Assembly (NCBI GenBank): GCA_963070105.1
Contig: OY718806.1
Span: 1,500,365-1,564,364 of the forward strand
Direction: 5' to 3'
DNA: 64,000 nucleotides
Source: Litomosoides sigmodontis
Lineage: Eukaryota > Nematoda > Chromadorea > Rhabditida > Onchocercidae
Shown piece by piece: positions 22,653 through 60,239 of the stretch; the stretch's first letter is position 1; each line of letters begins with the position of its first letter. A program made the position numbers and the translations under genes. Below the pieces are notes generated by a model. The model was not told the origin of the DNA. It ran no database searches and saw only the letters and a program-made list of their open reading frames with translations.

Positions 22653-25559
22653 CTACCAGCTATTGATTTCCTCTTCCATAAATGTACCAATGTGATCGTG
22701 AATCCAGTCTCTTATATTAGCTAAAACTCATGTATTTAACGAATAAAACAAACTGTCGGTGGATCTTATCAAACAGGTAATTTACATTTGCAGCATTACA
22801 TAAAATTCTTACCACACTCACACAATTGTTTGAAATGATCAAAAAATTGAGTGCGACTTTCTTCGCTGCCGACTTGAAGTTGTTGTAATCGATTATAAAT
22901 GAAATTAATGACATACGTCAGCCATAGAATGTTTGACGCAGGCGAAAAGGTTCCCCAGACATTTCTAAAATTTTGAGTGCAAAGGAAGCACTTACATGCG
23001 TTTGAAGAAGACTCGGTTCAATTCATATTACTCAGCTCGTCGCATTTCGCTCCAATTCCAGTGCAACCCATGGTGTTACTTCATCATTACTACTAACTCA
23101 TGCAAAATGACTACACCAATATTCAAAATTTATCACCGATTTATCTTGCGCATCGCCTGAAGGATTATGTGCTCAAAGTCATTTCCCCCCACAAACAATT
23201 TGTCGTTCGATGCCCAATCGAAATATATCGAAGACCCATCTGCAAATTTTTGACGTAGAATGAAAAACGTGCGCTCGAATTCATGTTTTCGTAAGTAAAA
23301 ATTTCTTATACCCTTATTTATATATTGAACAGGAAAAAACATATGTCGTACCTTTGCACATTCTACAGAAAGAAGAAGCTGCAATTTTCACTTTGACACC
23401 ATGTGCCGGTATTTCTAATTGAAGACCGTCAATATTGGATCTAGAACCATTTACACTTTAATTTTCCACATACAAGAAAAACCAAAATTGAATAACATTA
23501 AAGAATAATCATTGGTTGATCTGAATCGAATACAAACATAATTGTCTCACGCCAGCTAGCGCTACTAATAAAAATATTCTTGATGTCCAAGCTGCGATGC
23601 TCGTATGAAAGTCGACTTTCCGCAACAGCAGTAGCAATGAATAATTGGTAGACGATGCTGTACGCTTGACGTATAGTAGCGATCTACAAAACCACGAAAT
23701 TTTTGGAAATTCACCTTAAATAGTAATAACCATACTTAATGATCTTTTATTACTTCTTCCTTTCCCACATATCATAAAAAAAATTATCAGTTGAAACAAA
23801 ATCAGAGTTCAATAATACCTACCTCATATTCATTTAAATTTACCCCACCGTTTTCAACGGCGAGAAGCAGATATGTTTGGTTGGTAGGAAAAACAATCGG
23901 GTTCATTCTGCGAGACCTCTTGGTTCGTTTATACTGTTTCCATTCACATATTATCGAGGCCGGACAATGCCCTGCAAAAAGAATAAGTCCTAGTAAATCG
24001 TGAAAAAACCTATAAATCTTTGAGAAAATGGTCTCGCTGCAGCTGTCGACACCTCATCATCAACACTACAAGACTTACCTTTTACAGTCATAACACCTTT
24101 CAGCTCAAGAAATGCTTTCGTCGAATATCCTTCTGCGACTTCACTGAGTTCCGCAAGTTCCTTTAGAACCACAACTTTTGCAGTTGCCTCACGGAACGAG
24201 TATGCACGACAATCATCGATTCCCTTGTCATCAATAGGAATCAACTGAATATGACAATGTAACAGTGCGATAATAACAAAGTGTCTCCGGAATAGCTTGT
24301 GAAAAAACTTGCCTTTAGAATGACTGGCTTCTTCTTATACATAGCATTGAAGATCTCGGAATATACTCCCTCCGCAATTTTATTAGTTTTCGATACATTA
24401 CTGCAATTGAATACAATTGTATGCAATTTTGTACTTTAACGGTCAATTCGTGATTTGCTTGTCATTCGACGGCATACGCGATACAAGTGATACAAAGGCT
24501 CTTTTTACAAGCTGACTAGAAAATGCTACGAAAACTTAAGGGCTCAAATAACAAGAACAGCTTCCAGATTTAATGGAACACATTCAATATCTTTCTCTGC
24601 AGCTCACGATCAACAGTTTCCTTTCATCACAACAATATCAAACTGTCAAGACTATCGTGGCATCAATCAATCAATCAATAAACTAATCAATAATTGCGCT
24701 CCTCCTATTCTCTTCATAAATAAGGACATCCTCCAAGTAACTGACAGAGTTTTTTTCACTTTTCTCCAACGCATGACTTGCTCTTGATTACACACGTGAA
24801 GAAGCTCTCTGGCGTAATTACGGTTGTTAGCATATTCAGGTGTCCACGGAAACGGTTCCTTGAGATAGAAGGGTCTGCTGTCCTTGAAAAAAAGAACAAA
24901 AATGTTGCTTATTAAAAAACATTCCGAATGAAATAAAAGTGGAAAAAAGAGCAAAAACGCTTGCAAAATTTCCTTCTCCTTAAGGTAAAAAGAAATAGGA
25001 AAGTTGTCCATTCTTCAATTAAATAATAAAAAGTACCTTGCAATCATCACTTTTTTGCGGGATGTTAGTTAACGATCTTTGTTCGTCTGTATTTTTACGC
25101 AACGCCACGAGTTGACGCGCAATTTGTTGCAAAAGAAACTTTTCAGAATCTGACGGCACTACAACAAGGTAAAGTGAGCGACTTATTGTTCAGGTATTGT
25201 CTTTCCCTTTCCTTTATTCAAAATTACTGAAAATGGCCAATGCCCAGCACTGAACTCATCCATCGCCAGAACAAACAGTCATTTGGCTGTTACTATAGAT
25301 TGATTTAAGACGAAAATATTGTCAACAACCACTGACTTTTCTCGATCGCCGAAGACAGATCCTCTTCCTCACAGTCATCCAGCTGAAATATGCTGAATTC
25401 GTCTCAACACCGCCACTTTTGTTATGCATTTGTAAGAGTCATTAAATTTGCATCTCATCGATCATTTGTCAACGAATTTCTTACCTTTCCGGTCGTCGCT
25501 TGCTCCGTTTTGTCGGTAAACATTAGAGTGCCAATATATTTGGTTAGGTTTTTTGCCAT
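22653..25559 (-). CDS. Haspin-family kinase-like protein, probable pseudokinase
   Basis: Twelve exons join in frame to 446 aa: 25485-25559, 25337-25382, 25037-25158, 24746-24882, 24313-24400, 24079-24244, 23823-23971, 23538-23683, 23352-23440, 23137-23239, 22813-22964 and 22653-22720. Residues 1-126 are a weakly conserved N-terminus. The fold then follows haspin in order: glycine-loop segment KIAEGVYSEIF (134-144), VILK with the ATP lysine K156, helix C (173-186), hinge YLLLAVENGG, catalytic-loop segment YEHRSLDIKN (288-297), GVKVKIAASSFCR (324-336), LFVGGNDFEHIILQAMRK and WGTFSPASNILWL. Haspin phosphorylates histone H3 Thr3 on mitotic chromosomes. Here HRD is HRS (S292), the metal-binding Asp of the IDY/IDF segment is Ala331, and the helix-C Glu aligns with Lys179, so catalysis is unlikely. 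The intron after 24313 has a GC donor, and the acceptor at 24883 ends CAAG. Family assignment is strong; loss of activity is inferred from sequence. Confidence 0.87.
24307..24312 (-). other. GC-AG intron donor in haspin-like gene
   Basis: Read on the minus strand, the exon ends AAG and the intron begins GCAAGT, otherwise a full donor consensus. The partner acceptor is ATATTCAG at 24245-24252. Frame and family alignment (VILK then LIPID) need this exact join, so it is a good GC-AG intron. Confidence 0.8.
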
Positions 25560-25569
25560 TGTTTATGCT
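25560..25569 (-). promoter_or_regulatory. Putative trans-splice acceptor, haspin-like gene
   Basis: On the minus strand CATTTGCAG ends at 25568, eight bases before ATG 25559. It fits a spliced-leader acceptor. Confidence 0.5.
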
Positions 25570-28500
25570 GCAAATGAAAGGGCGAGACGTGCGCTGAGAT
25601 TTACTGCCATTAATGGGCAAATTTTGTGATTAAAACCGAAGGATAAAGCTACGCACGTCTCTGCGAAGGATGACAACGCGAACTATCGCTCTTACTTGCA
25701 ACTTTCAGTACTCACAGAGAAGAGGAAACAGGTTAGTAGAAGGACGCCAGAAGACAACCTAATAGAGCGATATGACAATAACGGCGAACTGGCACGGAGC
25801 GGCATTATAAGGTAGTCAACGTAAGTATGCAAATTAGCGGAGCGGGACCTTTGGACAACATTAAGGAGCGCACGAGAAATGAGGAGGAAAGAGCGAAGAC
25901 GGGCGCTGGAAATGCAACGTGCATTTTGACATTATAGGTATTGAAGCGAAATTTGGAATGGATGCCGGGAAAACTTTAGGAAAGTCGAGAATTCTTCCCT
26001 AAAGCCTTTAGTTGTTGCAGCACAATTTCAACTCAGTTTTCAGCTGGTGTTCGATTAAGCGTAAATGCGGTATTGCAAGAGTGAGTTCCCATAAACGTTC
26101 CCTCACGCGTTCACGTTGCTTTCACGCAAAGCCCTTTCAAAGCATTTGCCAGTTTGTTCAAAATGTAAATTCAAGCAGCAGGAGGTGTGCAGATTTGAAA
26201 TTCTCCAGCAAGTTGGGGGTATTTCGCGAATTTCTCAACTTCATGTGAACAGCAATACTCGCAAAATGATTTTCAAATGCTTTGTGCTTTATTATTTCAC
26301 GTCGTATCTATCCTTTGATCACTTAATGTGAGGTTCACTTTTATTGTTACTTACTGCACAGTACTTTGCTTTGAACGATATCAAACTACCGTATAAATGA
26401 CCTGAAATAAGGTCTCAGTGGAGCAAGTAAAGAGAAGTAATTTCTGAAGTCATTTGTAAACCTAATTTAACACTTCAACTGTTAAGCGTTCTGCTGATGA
26501 ATAAAAAACATTTCGGATATTGTAATTGATTTCGAAACAAGCACGTCAATGATCTCGAAGAGAATTCTGACCTGTTAGACGCATAGTACTTGAATTTCGT
26601 ATTGGAAGGCTAGCCTCTTCAGTAGCACCTTGGAAAAAATCTGTTAAAACCTCGTGGGAGAGAGGGTTAAGGGGCTGGTCCCTTCTTTATCGAAATTTGA
26701 CATGTAAAAGCCTTTTGATTGCACTCTGTTTTATTTAAATACTCTATTGAGTTAACAGTTACATTATAGGAGTATTGACAGCATTGATTAGATAGAATTC
26801 AGTTTTGCAACGTAGCAGGACAAGTTACGTCACATCCACCGCCTTGATCGTCCAGGTTGAGCTGAATATCCCGAATTTATTATTAATCACCTGAATCTAA
26901 ATTTCAAATCAAACCCATGGAATTTTGCATATGAAGAAGAAAAAGTCCTGTAAGTGCATTTGCTGATGTCGTCCGGTAAGACGGACGGTGAGAAATTTAT
27001 GGAATATTCCAATTAACCTGAAAATTTCAATTCACTCGTCTCCATTTTCTCTAAATATTTCAATTGATGTTCTCCACAAACCAAAAATTACTATTGGAAG
27101 GCTCGCTGTTTGCTCAACTACCATAATCTTTGTTTTCCATTGGTCGTCGTTTGAGCGATCGCATCTTTCGCCTTCGGCAGATACAACAGCAGAAGTGAAG
27201 GAGACAGTCGTAATGGATCCTGATAACTGTTATTCCTACAGATAATTCCGGATTTCTATGGTTGAGGATTGCGTGGATGTTCCTGATAACTGTTATTCCT
27301 ACTGATAATTCCGGATTTCTATGGTTGGGGATTGCGTGGGTGTATGCGTGCACAAAATCTCGCTATACTTCTTGCTATACGTTTTAAAGGAATAAGCTAA
27401 GTTGTGACTTATTCTTCTCACACACTTGAAATATCTAATCGATCTTTTCGTACAGTATTTGTTAAGGTGAAATTGCATGAATTGAATGTTAAAACATATT
27501 TGTTTAGCCGAAGGTTATTAATATGAATCGTGAAAAGTGATCGTGATTTCAGGATCGTGTCAGAAAAGCCAAATGCTTTTTTCAGTGCTTTTCTGTTTTT
27601 TGATTGGATCGCACAATTTTTTAAAATTGAAATGAAACGTTCATTGTTAAGATAAGTAAAGACTTTCAATAGTCATTTGAGGTGAAGCAACCTACCTGCT
27701 AACTATTTAACAAGATGTTTGGGCGTACAGTGGATTGCCCAGAGTTTTAATTGAATCTTTGTGAATGATTGATTAATACTAATGTAGTCCTTCTTTACTG
27801 TCTGACTTTCTGTCGAGCAAACTTTCACTTCTCATCGGAAAATTGATACATCGATGTTACTGTAAAGTAGTTAATATATTGTGTTAAACAATTTCTCCGA
27901 TGCAAAACGTAGCCAAATGATGTTTTTAAAAAAATTTCCCAGCCTTCTTTTCTCCGGTCTTTTCATATGAATTTTTAATTATTTTTGTACATATTTGCAA
28001 AATTTGAACTTTACCATGAAAATTTTCTAGTAAATTTTAGGATACAATGAGGAACACATTGAATAGTTTTTAATTTAAAAGGTGCTTGCCATTTGCTTTG
28101 CGACATTTTTCCATTTTTACAATAGTTATTTTGATGTCAGAACCCTATATTCTATTGCTCAAGTGCCATGATAAAGATAACAATACTTTGTGTTTAATTT
28201 CAATAATATCTGGACCACAATGAATATTATTAACAAACTATATTGCTTAAAAGTTTAAATTTATTAATTTTAAATGCCTCATCAATTTTTTTATTCAGGT
28301 GCAAAATGATATTTGATACCGTGACACTGTATAAATTAAATGTCAAAACGTGTTTCTTTAATTAGAAGACATTGTTCATTGCTTAATTCAGCAATTTGAA
28401 TGCTAGCAGAACGGAATGTTCGCTGAGTTGATTGATTGTTACGTTTGCTTAGCATCATATTTTCACATTGAATGAGTAAAATGTGATGCGAAAAAATGAT

Positions 28501-29721
28501 GAAAAAGTCAAAGCACTTCATTTGTTTAGAAGTAATACAGCAGTAGTTTTCAGTGATGTGATGTAAGCAGCAAGTCGCATCGGCTGGAAATTTAAGTAGT
28601 CCTTATTAACAGTTCAGACTGGACGAAACATTAAAATAACCAGAACAATAAGACATTAGAAGAAATTATTTCAGGATCACACTCAACAAAAGAACAGCTT
28701 TGTAATTTTTGCAACTTTTTGTGCAATAATACAAATTGTTAGGTTCTAAATAAGAAAGTGCCGGTTAGGAAATGTGAAAGAAAAGAAACTCATCAAATAT
28801 TCAGGTGAATTTATAACCAAAAACAATATGATATTTTGACATGTTAAATTAATTTGACAATTGGTTACCGTTGAACAAACAAACCATTTGAATTTTATAA
28901 ATGTGAATTCAAGGCATTCAGTCACTGTACAGTTGTGGATTAATTAATCAAAAACGAGGAATTGACCGAAATTACTAAGGAAAGGAAGGAAAGGATAAGT
29001 TATCAATTTCCGCTGCACTGATTATATGATCAAATGACGTGAAACATATGAAATAGCCACAGATGCTGTGTGAAGCTTGCTAGAGTACAACAAGTATTGG
29101 TCCTAAGAAGTGATCACAGGAAGACTAACTGCTAAATGAATGGTGAGCTGTAAAGTGCTTAGGCAGACCTATCTGGATTAATATGCATATTTTGTAAATC
29201 TTCACATGGCACCGCCGGCAACACACGCCTTCTTGCTCTTGATGTCGTTTGAAAATCTAAACATACATATTTTATCCGTTTCAATTCCTTTTAAACATCT
29301 AGTAGCTCGAATTATTACTGGTAAATTAGGACATAATTTCTAGAATGCACGTAAATAGTTTATCTGCAAAATGAAGCAGTCAATTAGCATCTGATAGAAA
29401 TGAAACGTTTCCTACATTGTGGGATTCCCTCATTCACAGTAATTGAGAAGGCTATGCAAACAAAGGGTAACTAAGCCTGGTTGTTAGCAATTATAAGTAA
29501 CTTTGATTAAATTTTTGATAAAAATTTTTTTGCAAATCCTTATTTTTGATAGCTCATCTAGGCAAATTATAGCTATTCTCTCTTTGCTTCAACAAACTTC
29601 TCTCTCATTCATTTATCTAATTTTTCGTTTCAATGACAAGTTCGTACCACTCATTGTTGGCAGCACTAATTTAAGGTATTATTGTTCAGAGGAAAAACAA
29701 ACGTAGAGCTATCTTTCATAA
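25570..29721. other. Intergenic between haspin-like gene and copine
   Basis: From 25.6 to about 27.35 kb the base composition is less AT-rich than the surrounding spacers, with short open frames (26012-26248 +, 26116-26331 +, 26988-27245 +, 27114-27353 -) and a 63-bp tandem duplication. None resembles a known family. From 27.4 to 29.7 kb the DNA returns to AT-rich spacer. The first part may hold unrecognised exons or an old element. Confidence 0.4.
27219..27344. repeat. Tandem duplication, two copies of 63 bp
   Basis: CCTGATAACTGTTATTCCTAC starts at 27219 and again at 27282; the two copies differ at only a few bases. The period is 21 codons, and the minus-strand frame across both copies is open, so each copy would encode the same segment containing NHRNPELSVGITVIR. 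Confidence 0.9.
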
Positions 29722-52110
<22,389 letters not shown>

Positions 52111-52120
52111 AGTATTTGCT
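52111..52120 (-). promoter_or_regulatory. Putative trans-splice acceptor, copine
   Basis: On the minus strand GATCAACAG ends at 52119, eight bases before ATG 52110. It fits either spliced-leader addition or an upstream non-coding exon. Confidence 0.4.
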
Positions 52121-55100
52121 GTTGATCAAAATTTCTTAATAGCTTTGGCCAGCAATTTGATGAACTATTTTTATAAAATCTGAAAAAGCAAAAAAAAAGG
52201 CAAAAGACGAAAAGTTGTTATGCGCTAATGCACGTCGAATGCGAAAAGCGTTAATTAACAATTTCCGAAGAAGGTAGGCCATTTTGGAAAATTTTCAACT
52301 CACATTGTTTTGAACACATTAGCATATGCATTATTTCCTTTTCGATCGCAAATAATTTCAAATAAATTAAATGCAAAAACAAGACGAGAATGTCGAAAAT
52401 GACAGTTACATTTCTTTCAATATTAGAATCATATCAAAAATAAAAATTTGAATTTAAATTAATCTTTTTCTTCATTCGTATTTTCCTCCATAAAGCTTCA
52501 CAAAAAAATCATTCTTCTAAGACTAAAAATATGCTATTCTTCCTACACCTACCTTTCAAATTAAGCTTTAATTGCCAAATTATTTTTATGGCAAAAATTA
52601 CTGGAAAAAAGGGCAAATTAAGTTTCGTTTCTAAGAAGTTTTTTCATTCATTTCTTTCTTTTTTTTTTCGCTAAACAATTAAGAATTAAGTAAGCATTTG
52701 TTCAACTCATATTCTTCAATGGCTGAAACAAGAAAGGTAGGAGAAAGCGAGAGAGCTTATATGAAAGTAGATTAAAATTAAAACATTCAACCCATTTCAG
52801 TTTTAATTTGAGTTGAAAATAATTTCAACGGGAAGAAAGAAAAGCACACGATTGCTAGCTGCAGGGCAGATAAATAGCTAAGAAGATTAGCTAGTATGTG
52901 AGTAGAGGACTAATATTACTTACATTAGGGCTTTGAGTGGACAATTAGCATCAATGAAAGATGACGATGACGTGACGATCGATCCTCTTTCACAAAACAA
53001 CTCGCTCACGTCGGTTCGATTTCATTTTTGCCCTTTGATGATAATTCATCATCGCTCGCTTTCAAGCTATCCGAAAAACAAGCGTAAAAAAATGAATAAA
53101 AACAGTCATTAAATTAGAAAAAAAAGGGGAGTGGAACAAGAAAGGAAAACATTAAGAATGTTAAGCTTAAATCATTCATGTTTTTCCACTGTTATGTTTT
53201 AAAAATGTGAAATTTCACCGAATGAATTTTATTGATGCGTGGGAGTTGAGCTTAGAAAAAGCTTATAAATCAATTGATCATGCATGTTTAGTGCAACCAA
53301 CTGATGTTCAATGACGCACAAAAGCATTGGAACAATAAATTTTTAACAGAAATCAATTTTTTTTTTTGAATGATTCAAACCAGGAAAACAAATCTTGCAA
53401 GATTTAAATTTTCATTTTTTAAGCGTTACTTAAAATTTCATTATTATCTTTATTACTTTCACATATGTATTAAATGTTTTTCTCTCTCTCTAATTCTTCC
53501 TCTCCGTTTCTTGTTTTTCTCAGTAAATCAATAAAAAAAAATTGAAAGTTGTCGCATTTACTTTCAACATTGCCTTCTTGCATAATCACACACTGACAAA
53601 TTTAAATAAGTCGTCAGATTTCTGTAAATTTCAAATTTACAAAAATAACTTGTCGAAATTAAAACTTTAAACTGATTAATGACAAAAGGAACAGTAACTT
53701 GTAAAATATCCTCGCTTATTGAAAAAATAAAAAACATTTCAAAAAAATGAGAATTAAAGCTACCTTCCTTTTGTTTTTGACTATCCTATATTTTGCATAT
53801 CAAGATACTGCGTTCTATCAATTTGCTTAAAAGCATTCTGCGAATTTCTAGTCATCAAATGAGAAAGTTTTTAAATTTTTCAAATTATGCTTCAGATAGT
53901 GGAAAAGTGTCGGATAACGTTAGCATAATGTATTACACCTTCTTTACCTGAAATTGCTGAAATTCGCGTTCAAATACTAGAACGATAGAATGCAGCATAA
54001 AGCACTTTATTCTCGTACATACGGAATAAAATTTTTTTTTCGCACAATTTTTGCAAAATTTAATTTGAAATTATTCAACATTTTCGATTTTTCAGGAAAA
54101 AAAAGGGAAAAAACAGGAAGAATTTGGTAAATTACCAATCGGATGTGTACAGAAACACAACTGACTAGATACGTGCATGTGAAATGAATTCGTTTTGAAA
54201 ATGGAAATATGGCAGTGAAGTGCAATTTTACCCAGTAAAAAGTCTGGAATAAAAAGTCCGAAATAGCAAAACAGATATATTAATGTACATAATAAAAAGA
54301 TGGATGAGAAATGGAGAATAAAAATTGCAACATTGAAATGAATCAACGTGTCTTCGAATGTAATTCCATCAAATTTGAAATATCGCCAAAGTGTGGTGAT
54401 GAGAAAGAATGTTTTCAAAATGAAATTAATATGGGGAAGATGATTTTCTTTTGATGAAATAATTTTATAACATGAAATTGGAATTTACGTTAATCTCTCT
54501 ATCACGCACGTGCTCTACATGTTTTTTCAAGCAACAAAAGAATGGTTAACGAAGGTGTCGCAAGTTTTTTTTTTTAATTCTACTTCATACATTAGCATTG
54601 AAATCAAATCTGCCATAATTGTTAAAATGAAAATTTTTATAAGAATAGAAATAGTTGAAAACATTGACATACATGTTTCAGAATGTATTTTCTTCTTTAC
54701 AAACTGTGATTACGATATTTAAATTAAACAAACTACCATTTGGAGCAATAAAAATGGTGAAAAATTTTCCCAAGCAATACTTCATTATCGTTTACATATT
54801 TCAAAAAATTTTCATTAATTAAAAATGGAATAGAGCAATGTTTACACCGGAAAATTGGAAAAACATCAACCATTAAAATACATATGCCGAGAGAATATGA
54901 AATACGCGGAACATTTTAACATAAAATTATATAATTTAACATAATTGCTTTCCCATCAAAATCGATAATTTTGTAAAATAACAAAAATACGCTTGCATGA
55001 ATGAAATTAAATGCAAAAAGAATCGAAAATTCTATACAGTGGAAAAAAGGAGGAGAATTTGCTTAAATAATTTTATTTTACTTCGTTTCTTTTTTTTTTG

Positions 55101-55396
55101 TTTAAGCTCCCAAAATTCCGTTATATTTCATTTCTGTTGTTAATTAATTTCTTAAAATAGCAAATGTTAGTTGAATTTATGAATGAATGCATTGATGATA
55201 AGAGGTACTAATAGATAATTAAAAGAGGTAATAAATAATTAGTAACAAAGAAAAAGCATCCCTAATACCAAACACAATGATTGTGAAGTAGCAACAATTG
55301 TTCACTGCAACAGTAAAATAGCAGCTGTTGTTGTTGTTTTTTTTTTTTTGTTTCTTTCGCATTTCTTTCTTCCCTCACTTTCTTTTGTTGCTGCGG

Positions 55397-55448
55397 ATGA
55401 TGATGACGATGATGATGATGATGATGATGATCGTGATGATGATGATGG
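55397..55448. repeat. (GAT)n microsatellite
   Basis: Imperfect GATGATGAT run with GAC and CGT interruptions. Confidence 0.85.
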
Positions 55449-56299
55449 TGAGCTTGTTTTCCCCTTCAATTTTTCAATTTACACCACCGTGCTACGCACA
55501 GTGATGTCAGTAGTTTTTTTTTTTTGATTTCTTAAAAAAAACTTTTTTTACAATGAAATGAATGGATTGCTGTTTGGCGTGGATAATGATGAAATTTAAT
55601 TTATGATTATGCAATATTTCATTTCATTATATTTCTTTTGTAAGTTAAAAAAAGATTAAACATAAAACTTTAATTTAACAAAGCATTCCTAGTTAGCAAC
55701 AAACACTATCATCGTCATCATCACCATCTTCATCTAATAATTTGCAAAACAAAAGTTTATTTCTTTATCATCTTTTTATTTCTTCTCATCTTCCTCAATT
55801 TACAAACAATGAAAATAAAAGGAAAACGGAGAAATTATTAGAATAGCAAATGTAAGAAATTGAAAATGAATAAATGAATGTTGCAATGGAGGAAAGGGGA
55901 GCATTTGTGAGAGAAGTTAAGTTGATTTAGGAGTGTAAAATACGACAATTGCTAGTATTTTAAGCGAATTTCATATCAATAAACTGGAAAAAACAATAGG
56001 ACAAAGTTTATAAAAAAAAATTTCGTTTGAGCGGTGAAATCAGATCATAGTGATTCAATTTCTCAAATAATTACGTAAATCATAACTTTTTCGCACCTTT
56101 TCACTCTTCACTTCATTTTATTAAAAAGAAAAAGCAATAAAAAATAAACTTTGGCAGTGATAAATGATAACAGCAGCAATAATATTTACTACGCACCAAT
56201 AATAATTAATAACAAAGTGATAATTGCAGCATAATATCAAATAATAATAATAATTTTATACTAATAACTTTAATAATAATATTATTATTAATGATAATT

Positions 56300-57119
56300 A
56301 ATAATAAATAATTAATAATTAATAATTAATAATTAATAATTAATAATTAATAATTAATAATTAATAATTAATAATTAATAATTAATAATTAATAATTAAT
56401 AATTAATAATTAATAATTAATAATTAATAATTAATAATTAATAATTAATAATTAATAATTAATAATTAATAATTAATAATTAATAATTAATAATTAATAA
56501 TTAATAATTAATAATCAATAATTAATAATTAATAATTAATAATTAATAATTAATAATTAATAATTAATAATTAATAATTAATAATTAATAATTAATAATT
56601 AATAATTAATAATTAATAATTAATAATTAATAATTAATAATTAATAATTAATAATTAATAATTAATAATCAATAATTAATAATTAATAATTAATAATTAA
56701 TAATTAATAATTAATAATTAATAATTAATAATTAATAATTAATAATTAATAATTAATAATCAATAATTAATAATTAATAATTAATAATTAATAATTAATA
56801 ATTAATAATTAATAATTAATAATTAATAATTAATAATTAATAATTAATAATTAATAATTAATAATTAATAATTAATAATTAATAATTAATAATTAATAAT
56901 TAATAATTAATAATTAATAATTAATAATTAATAATTAATAATTAATAATTAATAATTAACAATTAATAATTAATAATTAATAATTAATAATTAATAATTA
57001 ATAATTAATAACTAATAATTAATAATTAATAATTAATAATTAATAATTAATAATTAATAATTAATAATTAGTAATTAATAGTTAATAATTAATAATTAAT
57101 AATTAATAATTAATAATTA
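56300..57119. repeat. (TTAATAA)n heptanucleotide array
   Basis: About 115 tandem copies of a 7-base unit, nearly perfect. Rare T-to-C variants sit at 56516, 56670 and 56761, spaced 154 and 91 bases (22 and 13 units); a few other substitutions cluster after 56950. It runs directly into a TAA array. Confidence 0.95.
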
Positions 57120-58458
<1,339 letters not shown>

Positions 58459-60239
58459 TAATGATAATAATTCATAAAAAGAAATAGCGCTTTGTATCAA
58501 ATAGTACGAACGTAAGTAATATCTCTCCTTGCATTACTTAAATTTCGACCCACACAGAGAGAGCGGCATTGTGTAAAAGATGATCGATTATCAAGCGTGT
58601 AACATATTCCTTGCTTGATTAATTGCTATTACTGTAATGAATTCATTCTAAAGAAGAAAAATGAAATAAGACGAAACGAAATGGCAAGCGTTTTAACATG
58701 TTTTGTAAAAATTATCGAAAATTCTTTTTCCACTAATTTAACAAAAAACAATATAATTTTTTGATTAAAATGTTTCAATTTTAAAATGAAAAAAAAGTAA
58801 ATTTCAAATTTTTGTTTTGAGCGAGAAAAAAATTTTTCAGTTGTAGAGGGCAAAAAAAAAAGAAACATCAATGAATATTAGATGAAAATGAAAGTGGAAA
58901 TTTCACAATGATTGAAACGTTGAATGGATATGTAAAATTATATAACAAAAATGTTGCTTTGATGATTGTTATTGTAGCTCATAATTTCCTCTTTTCTCTA
59001 GCACAAAATTTTTTCATTTTTTTTTTCATTTTCTGCGCAAAACAATTTATTGGGATAAATATTGGAATGAGAAATGCATTCGTCATGTGCTGCAAGCCAT
59101 TTCTTTCTAAGCAATAATTTATTGTTGCAAAAAAAGAAACTTTTTGGTTATATTTAATAATAGCAAGTAATAATCCCGTAATAATAGCAAGCAAATTTTC
59201 AGGCGAAAGCGAAAAAAATCGTTATTTTTACATTTCATGATGTATGACTGATAAATAAATGATGAATGAATGGGAGGGGATGAATTAAGCATAATCAAAG
59301 TGAAATTGTTTTAATTTCTAAGCGAATAAAATTAAAAATGGAAATCATGATATATTCATGTATGGGAAAAGGAGCGGTGCATTTTGCCTGCTTTTTTTTG
59401 CTTGATTCCCATGATAACGCTCGACAGATTGGAAAACCCATGTGAATGAAGTTAAATTAAGAATGGGAAAAAAAGATAGCGAAAAAGCATTTTTGGAAGT
59501 CAAGAAATTAAAATGTATTCCAAATAAGCATTATTTCTAAATTTAACTAAGCACTGTTTGTTTTTCCTCGTCTTTAATTCACCATAATGCAACATATAGG
59601 AACGTTTCAGTTAAATTTCATTTCAATCAACACTTCATTAGACTAAAATGCAAATTGAGGATGAATTACGGTAATAATATCCATTTGATTAGCTAGCAGT
59701 CTTTCGTAAAATCTCTAAAATGTTTCGGTTTGCTTCTTTTCTTTAAAAATATTCATTTTTACACAAAAAAAAAACTATTTATTTTGTACATTTTAGGAAT
59801 TTTTCAAGAAATTATAAGTACAAAAAGCAAATGTTGCAAATATCTTTCAATTCATCTCCTTTCATTATCAAAGATTTTTTAAAATAAAAGAATTAAAAAA
59901 TCAACGAATAAAAGTGTAACTTTCAGGGACACTATTCATCATTGCTTGGGAAAAAAAAACGAGGATGAAATTAGTTTAAAATTCATCCGTTGCAAATTAA
60001 AGTTTTCTGCATAAAATTAAAAAAAAAAAAACGAAAAAGAAATTAGCTGTTCCAACAATTCGCTCCGAATATCTTTCTCGCCAGTTTTTTTTTGCATTGT
60101 ATATTTTAGACATTTGAGAATGGGAAATAATTACCCATATATTTTACATTGGTTATTTTGATAAATCACACTATCCTATTGTTTAAAGCTGAAGCTATGC
60201 ATTAATAAAAGCAAAAGAAATCACAATGAAATAAAAAAA

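Noticed and set aside
23040..23092. Possible haspin-like exon reading SNDEVTPWVALELER
   Set aside because: The exon at 22813-22964 joins the previous exon directly and supplies the family motif W-G-x-x-x-P-x-S-N; inserting this piece adds a stop.
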